From Ramlibacter sp. (lineage in GTDB: Bacteria > Pseudomonadota > Gammaproteobacteria > Burkholderiales > Burkholderiaceae_C), in contig JAJNBO010000025.1 in the NCBI GenBank assembly GCA_021156245.1, positions 1-13,694 on the forward strand: a stretch of 13,694 bases of DNA, read 5' to 3'. Positions 1 to 6,435 of the stretch are shown one piece after another. The notes beneath the pieces are model-generated. The model saw nothing but the letters and a program-made list of their open reading frames with translations, was not told the origin of the DNA and searched no databases. The position numbers and the translations under genes were made by a program. Numbering within the stretch: position 1 is the stretch's first letter; every line of letters starts with the position of its first letter.

Positions 1-1
1 G

Positions 2-85
2 GCCAAGCGCGAACTGTTCGAGACCATCGTGGCGATGGTCGCGCGCCAGAAGCGGACCGGCACGCGCGGCAACCGCGCCGGCTGA
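2..85 (+). CDS. C-terminal end of an unidentified protein (partial)
   Basis: An open frame enters from the left edge and ends at a TGA at 83-85. The 27 visible residues start AKRELFETIV and finish RGNRAG: a short amphipathic helix followed by a basic, Gly-rich tail. That is typical of the end of a soluble bacterial protein, and many regulators end this way, but it is too short to name a family. The stop lies 2 bp from the stop of the convergent GST gene, a compact tail-to-tail arrangement that supports it being real. The frame keeps the GC-rich third positions of its neighbours. The function cannot be inferred from what is visible. Confidence 0.5.
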   Translation, partial: AKRELFETIVAMVARQKRTGTRGNRAG

Positions 86-87
86 GC

Positions 88-801
88 TCACCGCCCCCGG
101 AGTTCAACTTCCGCCGGGATCCGGTCGAGCGGCACATGCCCCAGGAAGCCGCCGCCGCCTGCCGCGGCCTCGCCGTGCTCGATGGCATGCGCGAAGCGGA
201 CGGCGGCCTCGGACGCCAGGCGCTCGTGCAGGCGGTGCACACGCGGATAGTCGCGGCGGTCCAGCACCTTGTGGAAATCATTCCAGCGCGCGATCCCCAT
301 GAAGTAGGCGTCGGCGGCACTGCGATGCTCGCCGGTGAGCCACGGTGCATCGCCCAGCAGCAGTTCCAGGTCCGCGTGCGCCTTGCGAACCTTTGTGCGC
401 GCCATCCGCTCGAGCCCCGCCTTCTCCGGACCCGAGCTGCCATGCTCCATTGCGAACCACAGTGCGGCGAAGGACTCGAAGAACCCGGTATTGAGGAACG
501 CCAGCACCTCGTTGAAGCGATCCCACGCAGGCGTTCCGTGCGGCGGCACGAGGTGGGCGTCGGGACTGCGCGCGCCGATATGGTGGAAGATGGCGACGCT
601 CTGGCTCACCAGGCGGCCGTCAGCGGTCAACAGGGTCGGGGTTTCGGCCACCGGATTGATTCGCTGGTACGCGTCGCTGGAAACCTGGGAAGGCATCTCG
701 ACGCGGCACAGGCGGTACTGCAGCCCGCTCCACTCGAGCGCGACGATGGATCCGAACGAACAGCCTTCGGGCACGCCATAGAAAAGGACAGGGGCGGACA
801 T
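88..801 (-). CDS. Glutathione S-transferase family protein
   Basis: The 237-residue product has the two-domain layout of cytosolic GSTs. The N-terminal thioredoxin fold (about residues 1-85) has a cysteine in PEGCS (Cys14), where beta-class bacterial GSTs carry their catalytic Cys. It also has NPVAETPTL, with the cis-Pro (Pro55) that positions glutathione, and the QS pair at 67-68 that binds its gamma-glutamyl part. The all-helical domain (about 95-215) contains the usual APWLTGEHRSAADAYF N-capping segment. The family conjugates or reduces electrophiles with glutathione in the cytoplasm; the substrate cannot be read from sequence. An AAGGAG ribosome site (809-814, minus strand) sits 7 nt before the ATG and fixes the start. 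It is divergent from the LysR gene at 915, its probable regulator. The tail after residue 215 is longer than in compact GSTs and Gly-rich (AAAGGGG). Confidence 0.9.
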   Translation of the reverse strand: MSAPVLFYGVPEGCSFGSIVALEWSGLQYRLCRVEMPSQVSSDAYQRINPVAETPTLLTADGRLVSQSVAIFHHIGARSPDAHLVPPHGTPAWDRFNEVLAFLNTGFFESFAALWFAMEHGSSGPEKAGLERMARTKVRKAHADLELLLGDAPWLTGEHRSAADAYFMGIARWNDFHKVLDRRDYPRVHRLHERLASEAAVRFAHAIEHGEAAAGGGGFLGHVPLDRIPAEVELRGR

Positions 802-848
802 GGGAGAACTCCTTGAGGTCGGGTATCGATGCCGTCATTCTTTCGGCG

Positions 849-904
849 TGGACACCGGCTGGCTAGTCGTCCCTCTTGCGCTTCAGTGTCCATGCCCGTG
901 GACA
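849..904. promoter_or_regulatory. Three TGGACA half-sites in the GST/LysR divergent gap
   Basis: The 113 bp gap holds TGGACA at 849-854, TGTCCA at 887-892 and TGGACA at 899-904. The last two form an 18 bp dyad (6 bp arms, 6 bp spacer) ending 10 bp before the LysR start codon. The outer pair is also inverted, 32 bp apart. LysR regulators usually bind a dyad upstream of a divergent target and often repress themselves, so this is a reasonable operator for the LysR protein. The assignment is inferred from position and symmetry only; the dyad is not centred on a classic T-N11-A core. Confidence 0.4.
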
Positions 905-914
905 ATCCGGCACC

Positions 915-1826
915 ATGAACCTGAACGATCTCTCCTTCTTCGCGCAGGCGGTCGACTGTGGCGGCTTTGCGGCGGCGGCGCGCCGCTTCGGTGCACCGAA
1001 GTCGACGATCAGCAAGCGTGTCGCGGCGCTCGAGGCGGCGCTCGGCGTCCGGCTGATCGAGCGCAACACCCGGCACTTCCGGCTGACGGAGGTGGGCCAG
1101 GCCTTCCACCAGCACGCCCGCGCCGCGCTGATCGAAGTGGAATCGGCGCGGGAGGTCGTGCAGCAGCGGCTGGCCGAACCCAGCGGTACCGTGCGCATCA
1201 CCGCCGCCATTCCGGTGGTTCAGTTCCAGCTGGCGCAGCACCTGCCTTCTCTCGCCATGTCCTACCCAAGGTTGCAGTTGCAGGTGCATGCGACCGACCG
1301 TTTCGTCGACCTCGTCCAGGAGGGGTTCGACATCGCGGTGCGGAGCCATTTCTCGGACCTGCCCGATTCCGGCCTGGTCCAGCGGCGCTTGGCGACCGAA
1401 GACATCGTCCTGGTGGCGAGCCCAGGCTACGTGCGGTCGAACGGCGCGCCGCGCACCCCGCACCAGCTTTCGGACCACGCGGGCCTGCTGGTCTCCGCCG
1501 ACGCAACCACCTGGCACCTGCGCAAGCCAGGGGCGGCGCCCGTGGTGGTTTCGCCTCGTGCGAGGATGGTCGCCGACGAGTCCGTCACCTTGCTGCAGGC
1601 TGCGGCGGCGGGACTCGGCATCGCTCCTCTGCCGGCCGGATTCTGCGGACGCCACGAGGCCGCGGGCGAACTGGTCCGGATCCTGCCGCGCTGGAAGGCG
1701 GGCCAGGTCACGACGACGGCACTGGTTCCGCACCGGCGCAGCTTGTTGCCTTCCGTGCGGATCGTGCTGGAATTCCTCGAGGAGCGCCTGGGCAGCAGGC
1801 CCGGCATCGTCAGCGAAACTGGGTGA
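915..1826 (+). CDS. LysR family transcriptional regulator
   Basis: The 303-residue product has a typical LysR layout. The winged helix-turn-helix covers about residues 1-60 (GGFAAAARRFGAPKSTISKR, then LGVRLIERNTRHFRLTEVG) and is followed by a linker helix. The effector domain runs from about 90 (GTVRITAAIP) and includes FDIAVR and an AAAAGLGIAPLP segment that are standard for this family. Such proteins are tetrameric activators or repressors controlled by small molecules. The ATG at 915 is chosen over an in-frame start at 876 because MNLNDLSFFAQAV is the normal LysR N-terminus and the extra 13 residues would read through the likely operator. It is divergent from the GST at 88-801, the likely target. 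Its 3' end overlaps the convergent LysR gene by 17 bp. No strong Shine-Dalgarno site precedes it. Confidence 0.92.
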   Translation: MNLNDLSFFAQAVDCGGFAAAARRFGAPKSTISKRVAALEAALGVRLIERNTRHFRLTEVGQAFHQHARAALIEVESAREVVQQRLAEPSGTVRITAAIPVVQFQLAQHLPSLAMSYPRLQLQVHATDRFVDLVQEGFDIAVRSHFSDLPDSGLVQRRLATEDIVLVASPGYVRSNGAPRTPHQLSDHAGLLVSADATTWHLRKPGAAPVVVSPRARMVADESVTLLQAAAAGLGIAPLPAGFCGRHEAAGELVRILPRWKAGQVTTTALVPHRRSLLPSVRIVLEFLEERLGSRPGIVSETG

Positions 1827-2700
1827 TCTCCGCCTTGGCACAGTCGATGAAGGCGCGTGTACGTGCGGGCAGCAGCCGCGCGTGCGGGTAGACGATGCTG
1901 ATCGGCATCGCCGGTGGCTCGAAGGGTTCGAGCACGATGCGCAACGCGTCCTGCTCGATCAGCTGCGCGACCTGGTAGGAGAAGAACATCCCCAATCCTG
2001 CCCCCGCGGCGCATGCCTGCACCGCTGGCCACACATGGTTGAACTCGAGGTTGCCTGAAACCGGAACCTGGAAAGTGCGCTGCCGTTCCTGGAAGTCGCC
2101 CCAAGTGGTCCGCCCCGAGCTGGAGTTCCGTATGCAGTTGTGCCCGCGCAGGTCTCGCGGATGCGCTGGCTCGCCGTGCCTGCGCAGGTAGGCAGGCGAG
2201 CCGACGACCACGCGCCGGATCTGCCCGAGCTCCTGCGCGACCAGGGACGAGTCGTCGAGCCGGCCGATACGGATGGCGAGGTCCAGTCCCTCTTCCAGGA
2301 GGTTCACGTTGCGATCCAGCAGCAAGGCGGTGCATCGCAGTCCCTGGTGCGCCTGGACGAAGCGTGTCACCACAGGCGCGACATACATCTGGCCGAACAA
2401 CACCGGCGCCGTGATGCGCAGGTGGCCCTGGGGCCGCGTCGCCCCGGCGCGCAACGCGGATTCGGCCTCCTCCACTGCGGTGAGCACGTGGCGGCATCGC
2501 TCCAGGTGCTCGCGCCCCTCTTCGGTCAACGTGATCCGCCGCGTCGTGCGATGGAAGAGACGCACTCCAAGCTGGGTTTCGTAGGCCGCCAGGGAGCGGA
2601 CGACCGCGGGTAGCGAGCTGCCCATCGCCCGCGCGGCGGCCGTGAGGCTTCCAGCGTCCGCGATGCACAGGAAGGTCTGCATGGCCCTGAATTTGTCCAT
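1810..2700 (-). CDS. LysR family transcriptional regulator
   Basis: The product is 296 residues. The N-terminal HTH begins MDKFRAMQTFLCIADAGSLT and continues through AAARAMGSSLPAVVRSLAAY and LGVRLFHRTTRRITLTEEG, the standard LysR DNA-binding block. The effector domain (about 92-290) has GHLRITAPVLFG, LDLAIRIG and ACAAGAGLGMFFSYQV. This resembles the CrgA/DsdC-like branch common in Burkholderiales. It is divergent from the GST at 2811 and probably controls that GST and the PNPOx-like gene behind it. It overlaps the convergent LysR at its 3' end. The two LysR proteins have quite different HTH sequences, so they are not a recent duplication. The effector is unknown. Confidence 0.92.
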   Translation of the reverse strand: MDKFRAMQTFLCIADAGSLTAAARAMGSSLPAVVRSLAAYETQLGVRLFHRTTRRITLTEEGREHLERCRHVLTAVEEAESALRAGATRPQGHLRITAPVLFGQMYVAPVVTRFVQAHQGLRCTALLLDRNVNLLEEGLDLAIRIGRLDDSSLVAQELGQIRRVVVGSPAYLRRHGEPAHPRDLRGHNCIRNSSSGRTTWGDFQERQRTFQVPVSGNLEFNHVWPAVQACAAGAGLGMFFSYQVAQLIEQDALRIVLEPFEPPAMPISIVYPHARLLPARTRAFIDCAKAEITQFR

Positions 2701-2709
2701 CCACGATTA

Positions 2710-2771
2710 TTGCTGCATGAAACGGAGTAGTGATGTGCCGTTGCGACTATTTATTCAGCTTGGCGCAGCAA
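2710..2771. promoter_or_regulatory. Divergent LysR/GST control region with a spaced inverted repeat
   Basis: The 110 bp between the LysR start (2700) and the GST start (2811) is the most AT-rich stretch in the first 4 kb. It holds TTGCTGC at 2710-2716 and its exact complement GCAGCAA at 2765-2771, 48 bp apart. The spacing would suit LysR recognition and activation sites on one face, but 7 bp arms in a gap this size can occur by chance. Promoter elements could not be assigned with confidence. Confidence 0.25.
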
Positions 2772-2810
2772 CCAGAATTCGGCACCCGTTCACCTCGCCG
2801 AGAGATCACG

Positions 2811-3449
2811 ATGATTCGCAACCCGCCAGTCCACCCCATCAAGCTCCACCGCCTGGCCTTGTCCGGGCATTGCCATCGCGTCGAGTTCCTGCTGTCCCTG
2901 CTGGACCTGCCGTACGTGGTCGTCGACGTCGACCTCCTAGCAGGCGACCACAAGCGTCCGGAGTTCCTGGCCCTCAACCCCTTCGGTCAGGTCCCGGTCA
3001 TCCAGGACGGCGATGTGACATTGGCGGATTCGAATGCCATCCTCATCTACCTGGAGCGGCGGTACGCACCAGGCCAGTGGATGCCCACGGATCCGCTGGG
3101 CGAGGCGCGCGTGCAGCGCTGGCTGTCCGTCGCGGCGGGACCGCTGGCATTCGGCCCGGCGGCTGCACGCGTCATCGCGCTGTTCCGGCGCCCGGACGAC
3201 CCGGCACCGGCGATCGCCCGCGCGGAACAGTTGTTCCTCCTGATGGAACGCGAGCTGTCGACGCGCAGCTGGCTCGCGGGCGATGCACCCACCCTGGCCG
3301 ACCTGGCGAACTACGCCTATGTGGCGCGCGCGCCGGAAGGCGGAGTCCCGCTGCACGCGTATCCGCGCTTGCGCGCGTGGTTGCATCGGGTCGAAGCGCT
3401 TCCCGGGTTCGTTCCGTTCGTTCAGTCGGCGGTGGGACTTGCGGCATGA
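2811..3449 (+). CDS. Glutathione S-transferase family protein
   Basis: The 212-residue product is of normal GST length. The N-terminal thioredoxin fold has KLHRLALSGHCHRVEFLL, with a Ser (Ser18) at the usual catalytic position of Ser-type GSTs. It continues to LNPFGQVPVIQDGD (cis-Pro62) and LADSNAILIYLERRY (Asp73-Ser74, the glutathione-binding pair). The C-terminal helical domain carries SWLAGDAPTLADLANYAY and ends in a helix with PRLRAWLHRVEALPGF. The start at 2811 is preferred to an in-frame ATG at 2730, because MIRNPPVHPIKLHRL begins right at the fold and the upstream codons read like non-coding regulatory DNA. Its stop overlaps the next gene's ATG (ATGA), so the two are translationally coupled. 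It is divergent from a LysR gene. The electrophilic substrate is unknown. Confidence 0.9.
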   Translation: MIRNPPVHPIKLHRLALSGHCHRVEFLLSLLDLPYVVVDVDLLAGDHKRPEFLALNPFGQVPVIQDGDVTLADSNAILIYLERRYAPGQWMPTDPLGEARVQRWLSVAAGPLAFGPAAARVIALFRRPDDPAPAIARAEQLFLLMERELSTRSWLAGDAPTLADLANYAYVARAPEGGVPLHAYPRLRAWLHRVEALPGFVPFVQSAVGLAA

Positions 3450-4318
3450 GCCCGGCGCATTCCCCGTGGCACGAAGGTGAGCGCCGCCTGCAGGCGCGTG
3501 CCGGCGTCGGTGAACGCATGGCAAGCCTGGGGGACCGCGTGCTGCGCGATCACATGCCCGATCAGCACAGGAGCTTCTTCGCCCTGCTGCCATACATCCT
3601 CGTCGCCCGCCTGGACGAGGAGGATTGGCCGCGGATTTCGCTTCTGGCGGGCGTCCCCGGATTCGTGCATTCACCCGACCCCCGCACGCTGTGCATCGAG
3701 GCGCCTCCCGGCCCGTTGATGCCCGGTGAACCCGTCGGGATGCTTGGCCTCCAGGCACATACGGGGCGACGCAACCGGATGAATGGCCGGGTCGGGCAGG
3801 CGAACCCGGGATCCTTCGCAGTGTCGGTAGCGCAAAGTTTCGGGAACTGTCCGAAGTACATCCATCCGCGCGAGGCGGTATGGGTGAGGGACAGCGACGA
3901 AGACCCAGTCGCCGCGTCCCTGGACGAACTGGACGAAGGCGCCGCCCGCCTGGTGCGCTCGGCCGACACTTTCTTCATTGCGACCGCGCACCCCTTGGCG
4001 AGGGTCTCGTCAGATCCGAGCCACGGGCTGGACGTGTCACATCGAGGCGGAACCCGGGGATTCGTGCGCGTGGAAGGAGAGTCCCTGGTCATTCCGGACT
4101 ACGTCGGCAACTCATTCTTCAACACGTTCGGCAACTTGCAGCTGGAGCCGCGCTGCGAGCTGCTGTTCATCGACTTCCAGACAGGCGAGCGCCTGTTCAT
4201 CCAGGCGCGGGCGAGCGTGCAATGGGACGACCGGGCGCGCAGCGTGCGAGCGGAAGTCTGCCGGGTGCTGCGCATCGAGGGAGGACTGCCGCTGCGCTGG
4301 ACCGAGGCCCCGGCCTGA
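3446..4318 (+). CDS. Pyridoxamine 5'-phosphate oxidase-like flavin-binding protein
   Basis: The 290-residue product resembles the predicted flavin-nucleotide-binding proteins related to PNP oxidase (COG3576 type). Seen directly: a first split-barrel half around residues 40-130 (WPRISLLAGVPGFVHS), the motif GNCPKYIHPR (133-142), the motif LDVSHRGGTRGFVRV (195-209), and a second barrel half around 205-275 with GNSFFNTFGNL and CELLFIDFQTGERLFI. Family members bind FMN or F420-like flavins and act in redox reactions, but few have a proven substrate. It is unlikely to be the vitamin B6 enzyme PdxH, being longer and following a different motif order. The start is the ATG in the ATGA overlap with the GST stop. 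A GST next to this kind of protein suggests a two-gene redox or detoxification unit under the divergent LysR. Confidence 0.85.
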   Translation: MSPAHSPWHEGERRLQARAGVGERMASLGDRVLRDHMPDQHRSFFALLPYILVARLDEEDWPRISLLAGVPGFVHSPDPRTLCIEAPPGPLMPGEPVGMLGLQAHTGRRNRMNGRVGQANPGSFAVSVAQSFGNCPKYIHPREAVWVRDSDEDPVAASLDELDEGAARLVRSADTFFIATAHPLARVSSDPSHGLDVSHRGGTRGFVRVEGESLVIPDYVGNSFFNTFGNLQLEPRCELLFIDFQTGERLFIQARASVQWDDRARSVRAEVCRVLRIEGGLPLRWTEAPA

Positions 4319-4351
4319 TGCCTGGGCGCCGCGCTCGGCGAGCCGCGAGTC

Positions 4352-4390
4352 CCTGCAAGAGCTTGCGGAACGCGGTCTGTTGCTTGCAGG
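4352..4390. terminator. Inverted repeat between convergent genes, possible bidirectional terminator
   Basis: The 73 bp between the stop of the PNPOx-like gene (4318) and the stop of the STAS gene (4392) contains CCTGCAAG (4352-4359) and its exact complement CTTGCAGG (4383-4390) around a 23 nt loop. A competing shorter hairpin, GCAAG-AG-CTTGC, lies at 4355-4366. There is no T-run on either strand, so it is not a classic intrinsic terminator. Its place between two converging stops is the main support. Confidence 0.3.
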
Positions 4391-4391
4391 C

Positions 4392-4745
4392 CTAGGCCAG
4401 CCAGGCGATCGCGTCGTCGAGATCGGTGAACGTGCGGAACTGCAGGCCCATTTTCTGGGCGGTCTTCTCGCTCGTTCCGACGCGGAACCGGGGATCGACG
4501 ACGGAGGCCACGCATCCCAGGCTGCGCAGCGCGGCCGCCGCGTGCGCGCCCAGGGCGAGATGGTCGGTGAAGGAAAAGTCGATCTCGACGTTGCGCAGAT
4601 CGAGCAGCGCCCGGGTGTGCCCGTGACGGTCCGCAGTCACGCGGACCAGGTCGAACACGCCGCACAGGTCGGCGAGGTTGGCCCACCCACTGCCTTGCAC
4701 GGTCACGAACTCCGGCCCGTGCTCGACGGTTACGCTGAATGGCAT
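4392..4745 (-). CDS. SpoIIAA-like / STAS-SEC14 domain small protein
   Basis: This 117-residue soluble protein matches the SpoIIAA-like fold in layout. It alternates strands and helices, with RALLDLRNVEIDFSF (45-59) as the central strand and loop, AAALRSLGCVASVVDP (70-85) as a helix and strand, and a C-terminal block of AQKMGLQFRTFTDLDDAIAWL (96-116). The last block is very characteristic of STAS-like proteins in proteobacteria. The family is often linked to lipid or phosphoprotein binding, but most members have no known role. The gene lies 33 bp downstream of the GntR gene on the same strand and may share its transcript. No convincing Shine-Dalgarno site precedes the ATG. Function beyond the fold is not assigned. 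Confidence 0.7.
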   Translation of the reverse strand: MPFSVTVEHGPEFVTVQGSGWANLADLCGVFDLVRVTADRHGHTRALLDLRNVEIDFSFTDHLALGAHAAAALRSLGCVASVVDPRFRVGTSEKTAQKMGLQFRTFTDLDDAIAWLA

Positions 4746-4778
4746 CCGGCAGTCTAGAGCATGCTGGCGCCGCGGCCG

Positions 4779-5462
4779 CTAGTCGCGCCCACTCATCTGC
4801 AGCATCAACTCCGCCTGCGCCGTTCCACCCACGGTGATGTGCGCAGTCATGGCCCGATGCGCCTCGGGCTCGTCCCCGCGAACGATGGCATCGACCATCA
4901 CACCGTGCTCGGCGTGGGACGCTTTCATCCGGCCCGGCCGCTCGAACGTGATGGGCCGGTACGCGGCGAGCCGGGCCCGGATCTCCAGCACCTGCCGCTG
5001 CAGGAACTCGTTGCCGGCGCCGTCGTAGACCAGCTTGTGCAGGCGCTGGTTGGCTTCGGCATATCCGGCCGTGTCGCCTGCTGCGACGGCGCGACCCGCC
5101 TCCTGCTGGATGCGGACCAGCTCCTTGCGTTGCCCGTCGGACATGCGGCGTGCGCACAGCCGCGCCGCCTCGGCTTCCAGCACCGCGAGCACCTCCAGCA
5201 TGCCGAACACCACCTTCGGCTGCAGCTTGGTGACGATGGCGCCGCGACGTGGCTGCAGGTCGACGAGGCCAGCCGCGGAGAGCTGCAGCAGCGCCTCCTT
5301 CGCGGGGGTGCGCGAAATGCCGAAGCGCTCGGCGACGTCCTTCACCGCCAGCACCGCACCGGGCGGGAGCTGGCCGCCGCGGATTTCTCCCTCCAGCCGC
5401 CTGCGCACGTCGTCCGTCACGGTGCCGCCTGCCGGCGCGCCGCTCGCCATTCCTGTGTCCAT
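4779..5462 (-). CDS. GntR family regulator, FCD (FadR-type) subfamily
   Basis: The 227-residue product has an N-terminal winged HTH (about 15-80: VLAVKDVAERFGISRTPAKE, then LSAAGLVDLQPRRGAIVTKL) and an all-helical FCD effector domain (about 88-215). The expected metal and ligand residues of FCD are mostly visible: His142 in NQRLHKLVYDGAGN, His186 in HAEHGVMVDAI and His209 in AHRAMTAHI. The first ligand, usually Asp, appears as Asn138. FCD regulators commonly sense organic acids or acyl-CoA intermediates and repress an adjacent operon. It is divergent from the crotonase/Bug/CoA-transferase operon, the likely target. The start is ambiguous: ATG at 5462 or four codons later at 5450; neither has a strong ribosome site. 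HTH SRTPAKEAL differs slightly from the common SRTPVREAL. Confidence 0.9.
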   Translation of the reverse strand: MDTGMASGAPAGGTVTDDVRRRLEGEIRGGQLPPGAVLAVKDVAERFGISRTPAKEALLQLSAAGLVDLQPRRGAIVTKLQPKVVFGMLEVLAVLEAEAARLCARRMSDGQRKELVRIQQEAGRAVAAGDTAGYAEANQRLHKLVYDGAGNEFLQRQVLEIRARLAAYRPITFERPGRMKASHAEHGVMVDAIVRGDEPEAHRAMTAHITVGGTAQAELMLQMSGRD

Positions 5463-5486
5463 CGGTGGAGTGTAGTCAAGATAGAT

Positions 5487-5497
5487 TTGAATACCAA
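5487..5497. promoter_or_regulatory. Candidate GntR/FCD operator TTGAATACCAA
   Basis: The 113 bp gap between the GntR start and the crotonase start contains TTGAATACCAA, with TTG/CAA arms around an AT-rich centre. Short dyads of this general shape are what FCD-type GntR regulators bind. Nearby are a second weak dyad, ATTG-N7-CAAT (5520-5534), and three near-repeats of CATGAC/CATGAA/CATTGAC at about 8 bp spacing (5504-5525). Any of these could be the real operator; the choice is inference. Confidence 0.25.
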
Positions 5498-5520
5498 CCT
5501 ATGCATGACTCATGAACTCA

Positions 5521-5548
5521 TTGACCGCAACAATTGACGTCTGATAAA
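5521..5548 (+). promoter_or_regulatory. Possible sigma-70 promoter of the crotonase operon
   Basis: TTGACC (5521-5526) matches the -35 consensus at five of six positions. Sixteen bases later GATAAA (5543-5548) matches the -10 box at four of six. The predicted start would fall just before the AAGGAG ribosome site (5565-5570) of the crotonase gene. It lies inside the weak dyads proposed as GntR operators, so repression by occlusion would make sense. Assigned by eye only. Confidence 0.35.
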
Positions 5549-5575
5549 TTCATGTATCGAGATCAAGGAGACACA

Positions 5576-6382
5576 ATGGACACGAAAACCCGCGAGCCGG
5601 GCATGGCGCCGCTGTACGAAGTGCACGGCGCGTGCGCCTGGATCACGCTGCGCCGACCCGCGGTCCTGAACCGGCTGCAAGCCTCCGACGTGAGCGACCT
5701 GCGTGAGCTGTTCGCCCGCATCGACGAAGACCGTTCCGTGCGCGCGCTGGTGATCACCGGCGAGGGCCGCGCGTTCTCTTCCGGCTACGACCTGGACGAC
5801 CTCGGCGAGCGCAGCGGCGCCCTGCCCCCGGGCCAGCTGGCCGGCAAGGCGCCGCCGGACTTCTCCGCGATGACGGTCGAACTCGAGCAACTGCGCGTGC
5901 CGACGATCTGCCGCCTCAATGGCAGCGTCTACGGCGGCGCCACGGATCTCGCCCTCAGCTGCGACTTCCGCGTCGGCACCACCGCGTGCGAGATGTTCAT
6001 GCCTGCCAGCCGGCTGGGCCTGCATTACTACACGCAAGGCCTGATCCGCTGGTCTTCGCGCCTGGGCATCAACGCAGCCAAGAAACTGTTCCTCACGGGC
6101 GCCACCATCAAGGCCGACGAGATGGCGCGCATCGGATTCATCACGGACCTCGTCGCGCCCGACGAACTCGACGCAGCCGTCACGCGGCTGGCGGACACGC
6201 TGTGCGCACAGGCGCCGCGCGCGCTGGAAGGCATGAAGCGCGCGCTCAATGAGATCGCACGCGGCGAGCTGGACGAGAAAGCCAGCGACGCGCGGCACGT
6301 GGCCAGCCTCGGCTCGCGCGACCTGCGCGAAGGCATGGCGGCGTGGCACGAGAAGCGCAAGCCCGTCTTCACGGGCGAATGA
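5576..6382 (+). CDS. Enoyl-CoA hydratase/isomerase (crotonase) superfamily protein, non-canonical active site
   Basis: The 268-residue product has the crotonase fold. GEGRAFSSGYDLDDLG (62-77) forms the CoA-binding loop and first oxyanion-hole segment; NGSVYGGATDLALSCDFRVG (115-134) gives the second. The two glutamates of classical hydratase (Glu144 and Glu164 in rat numbering) align with Asp124 (GGATDLAL) and Ala144 (MPASRLG), so ordinary hydration of enoyl-CoA is doubtful. Other crotonase reactions on acyl-CoA (isomerisation, hydrolysis, decarboxylation, C-C cleavage) remain possible. The ATG at 5576 is chosen because AAGGAG stands 5 nt before it; an in-frame ATG at 5552 has no such site. 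First gene of an operon with a Bug receptor and CoA-transferase, which suggests it acts on the CoA ester formed by the transferase. Confidence 0.85.
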   Translation: MDTKTREPGMAPLYEVHGACAWITLRRPAVLNRLQASDVSDLRELFARIDEDRSVRALVITGEGRAFSSGYDLDDLGERSGALPPGQLAGKAPPDFSAMTVELEQLRVPTICRLNGSVYGGATDLALSCDFRVGTTACEMFMPASRLGLHYYTQGLIRWSSRLGINAAKKLFLTGATIKADEMARIGFITDLVAPDELDAAVTRLADTLCAQAPRALEGMKRALNEIARGELDEKASDARHVASLGSRDLREGMAAWHEKRKPVFTGE

Positions 6383-6435
6383 ACCGGGCCGACGGCCCAC
6401 AAGCAGTACACAAGCACACACCCCAGGAGACAAGC

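Noticed and set aside
627..2704. Long open minus-strand frames antisense to, or out of frame with, the two LysR genes
   Set aside because: They are rich in Arg, Pro and Ala, have no recognisable domains, and overlap genes with clear LysR motifs. This is expected in GC-rich DNA.
2730..2810. Upstream in-frame start for the second GST
   Set aside because: The extra 27 residues (MMCRCDYLF and on) do not fit a GST N-terminus and cover the AT-rich divergent promoter gap.
5501..5506. ATGCAT as a stand-alone operator
   Set aside because: A six-base palindrome is too short to support a call; it is mentioned only as part of the repeat-rich gap.
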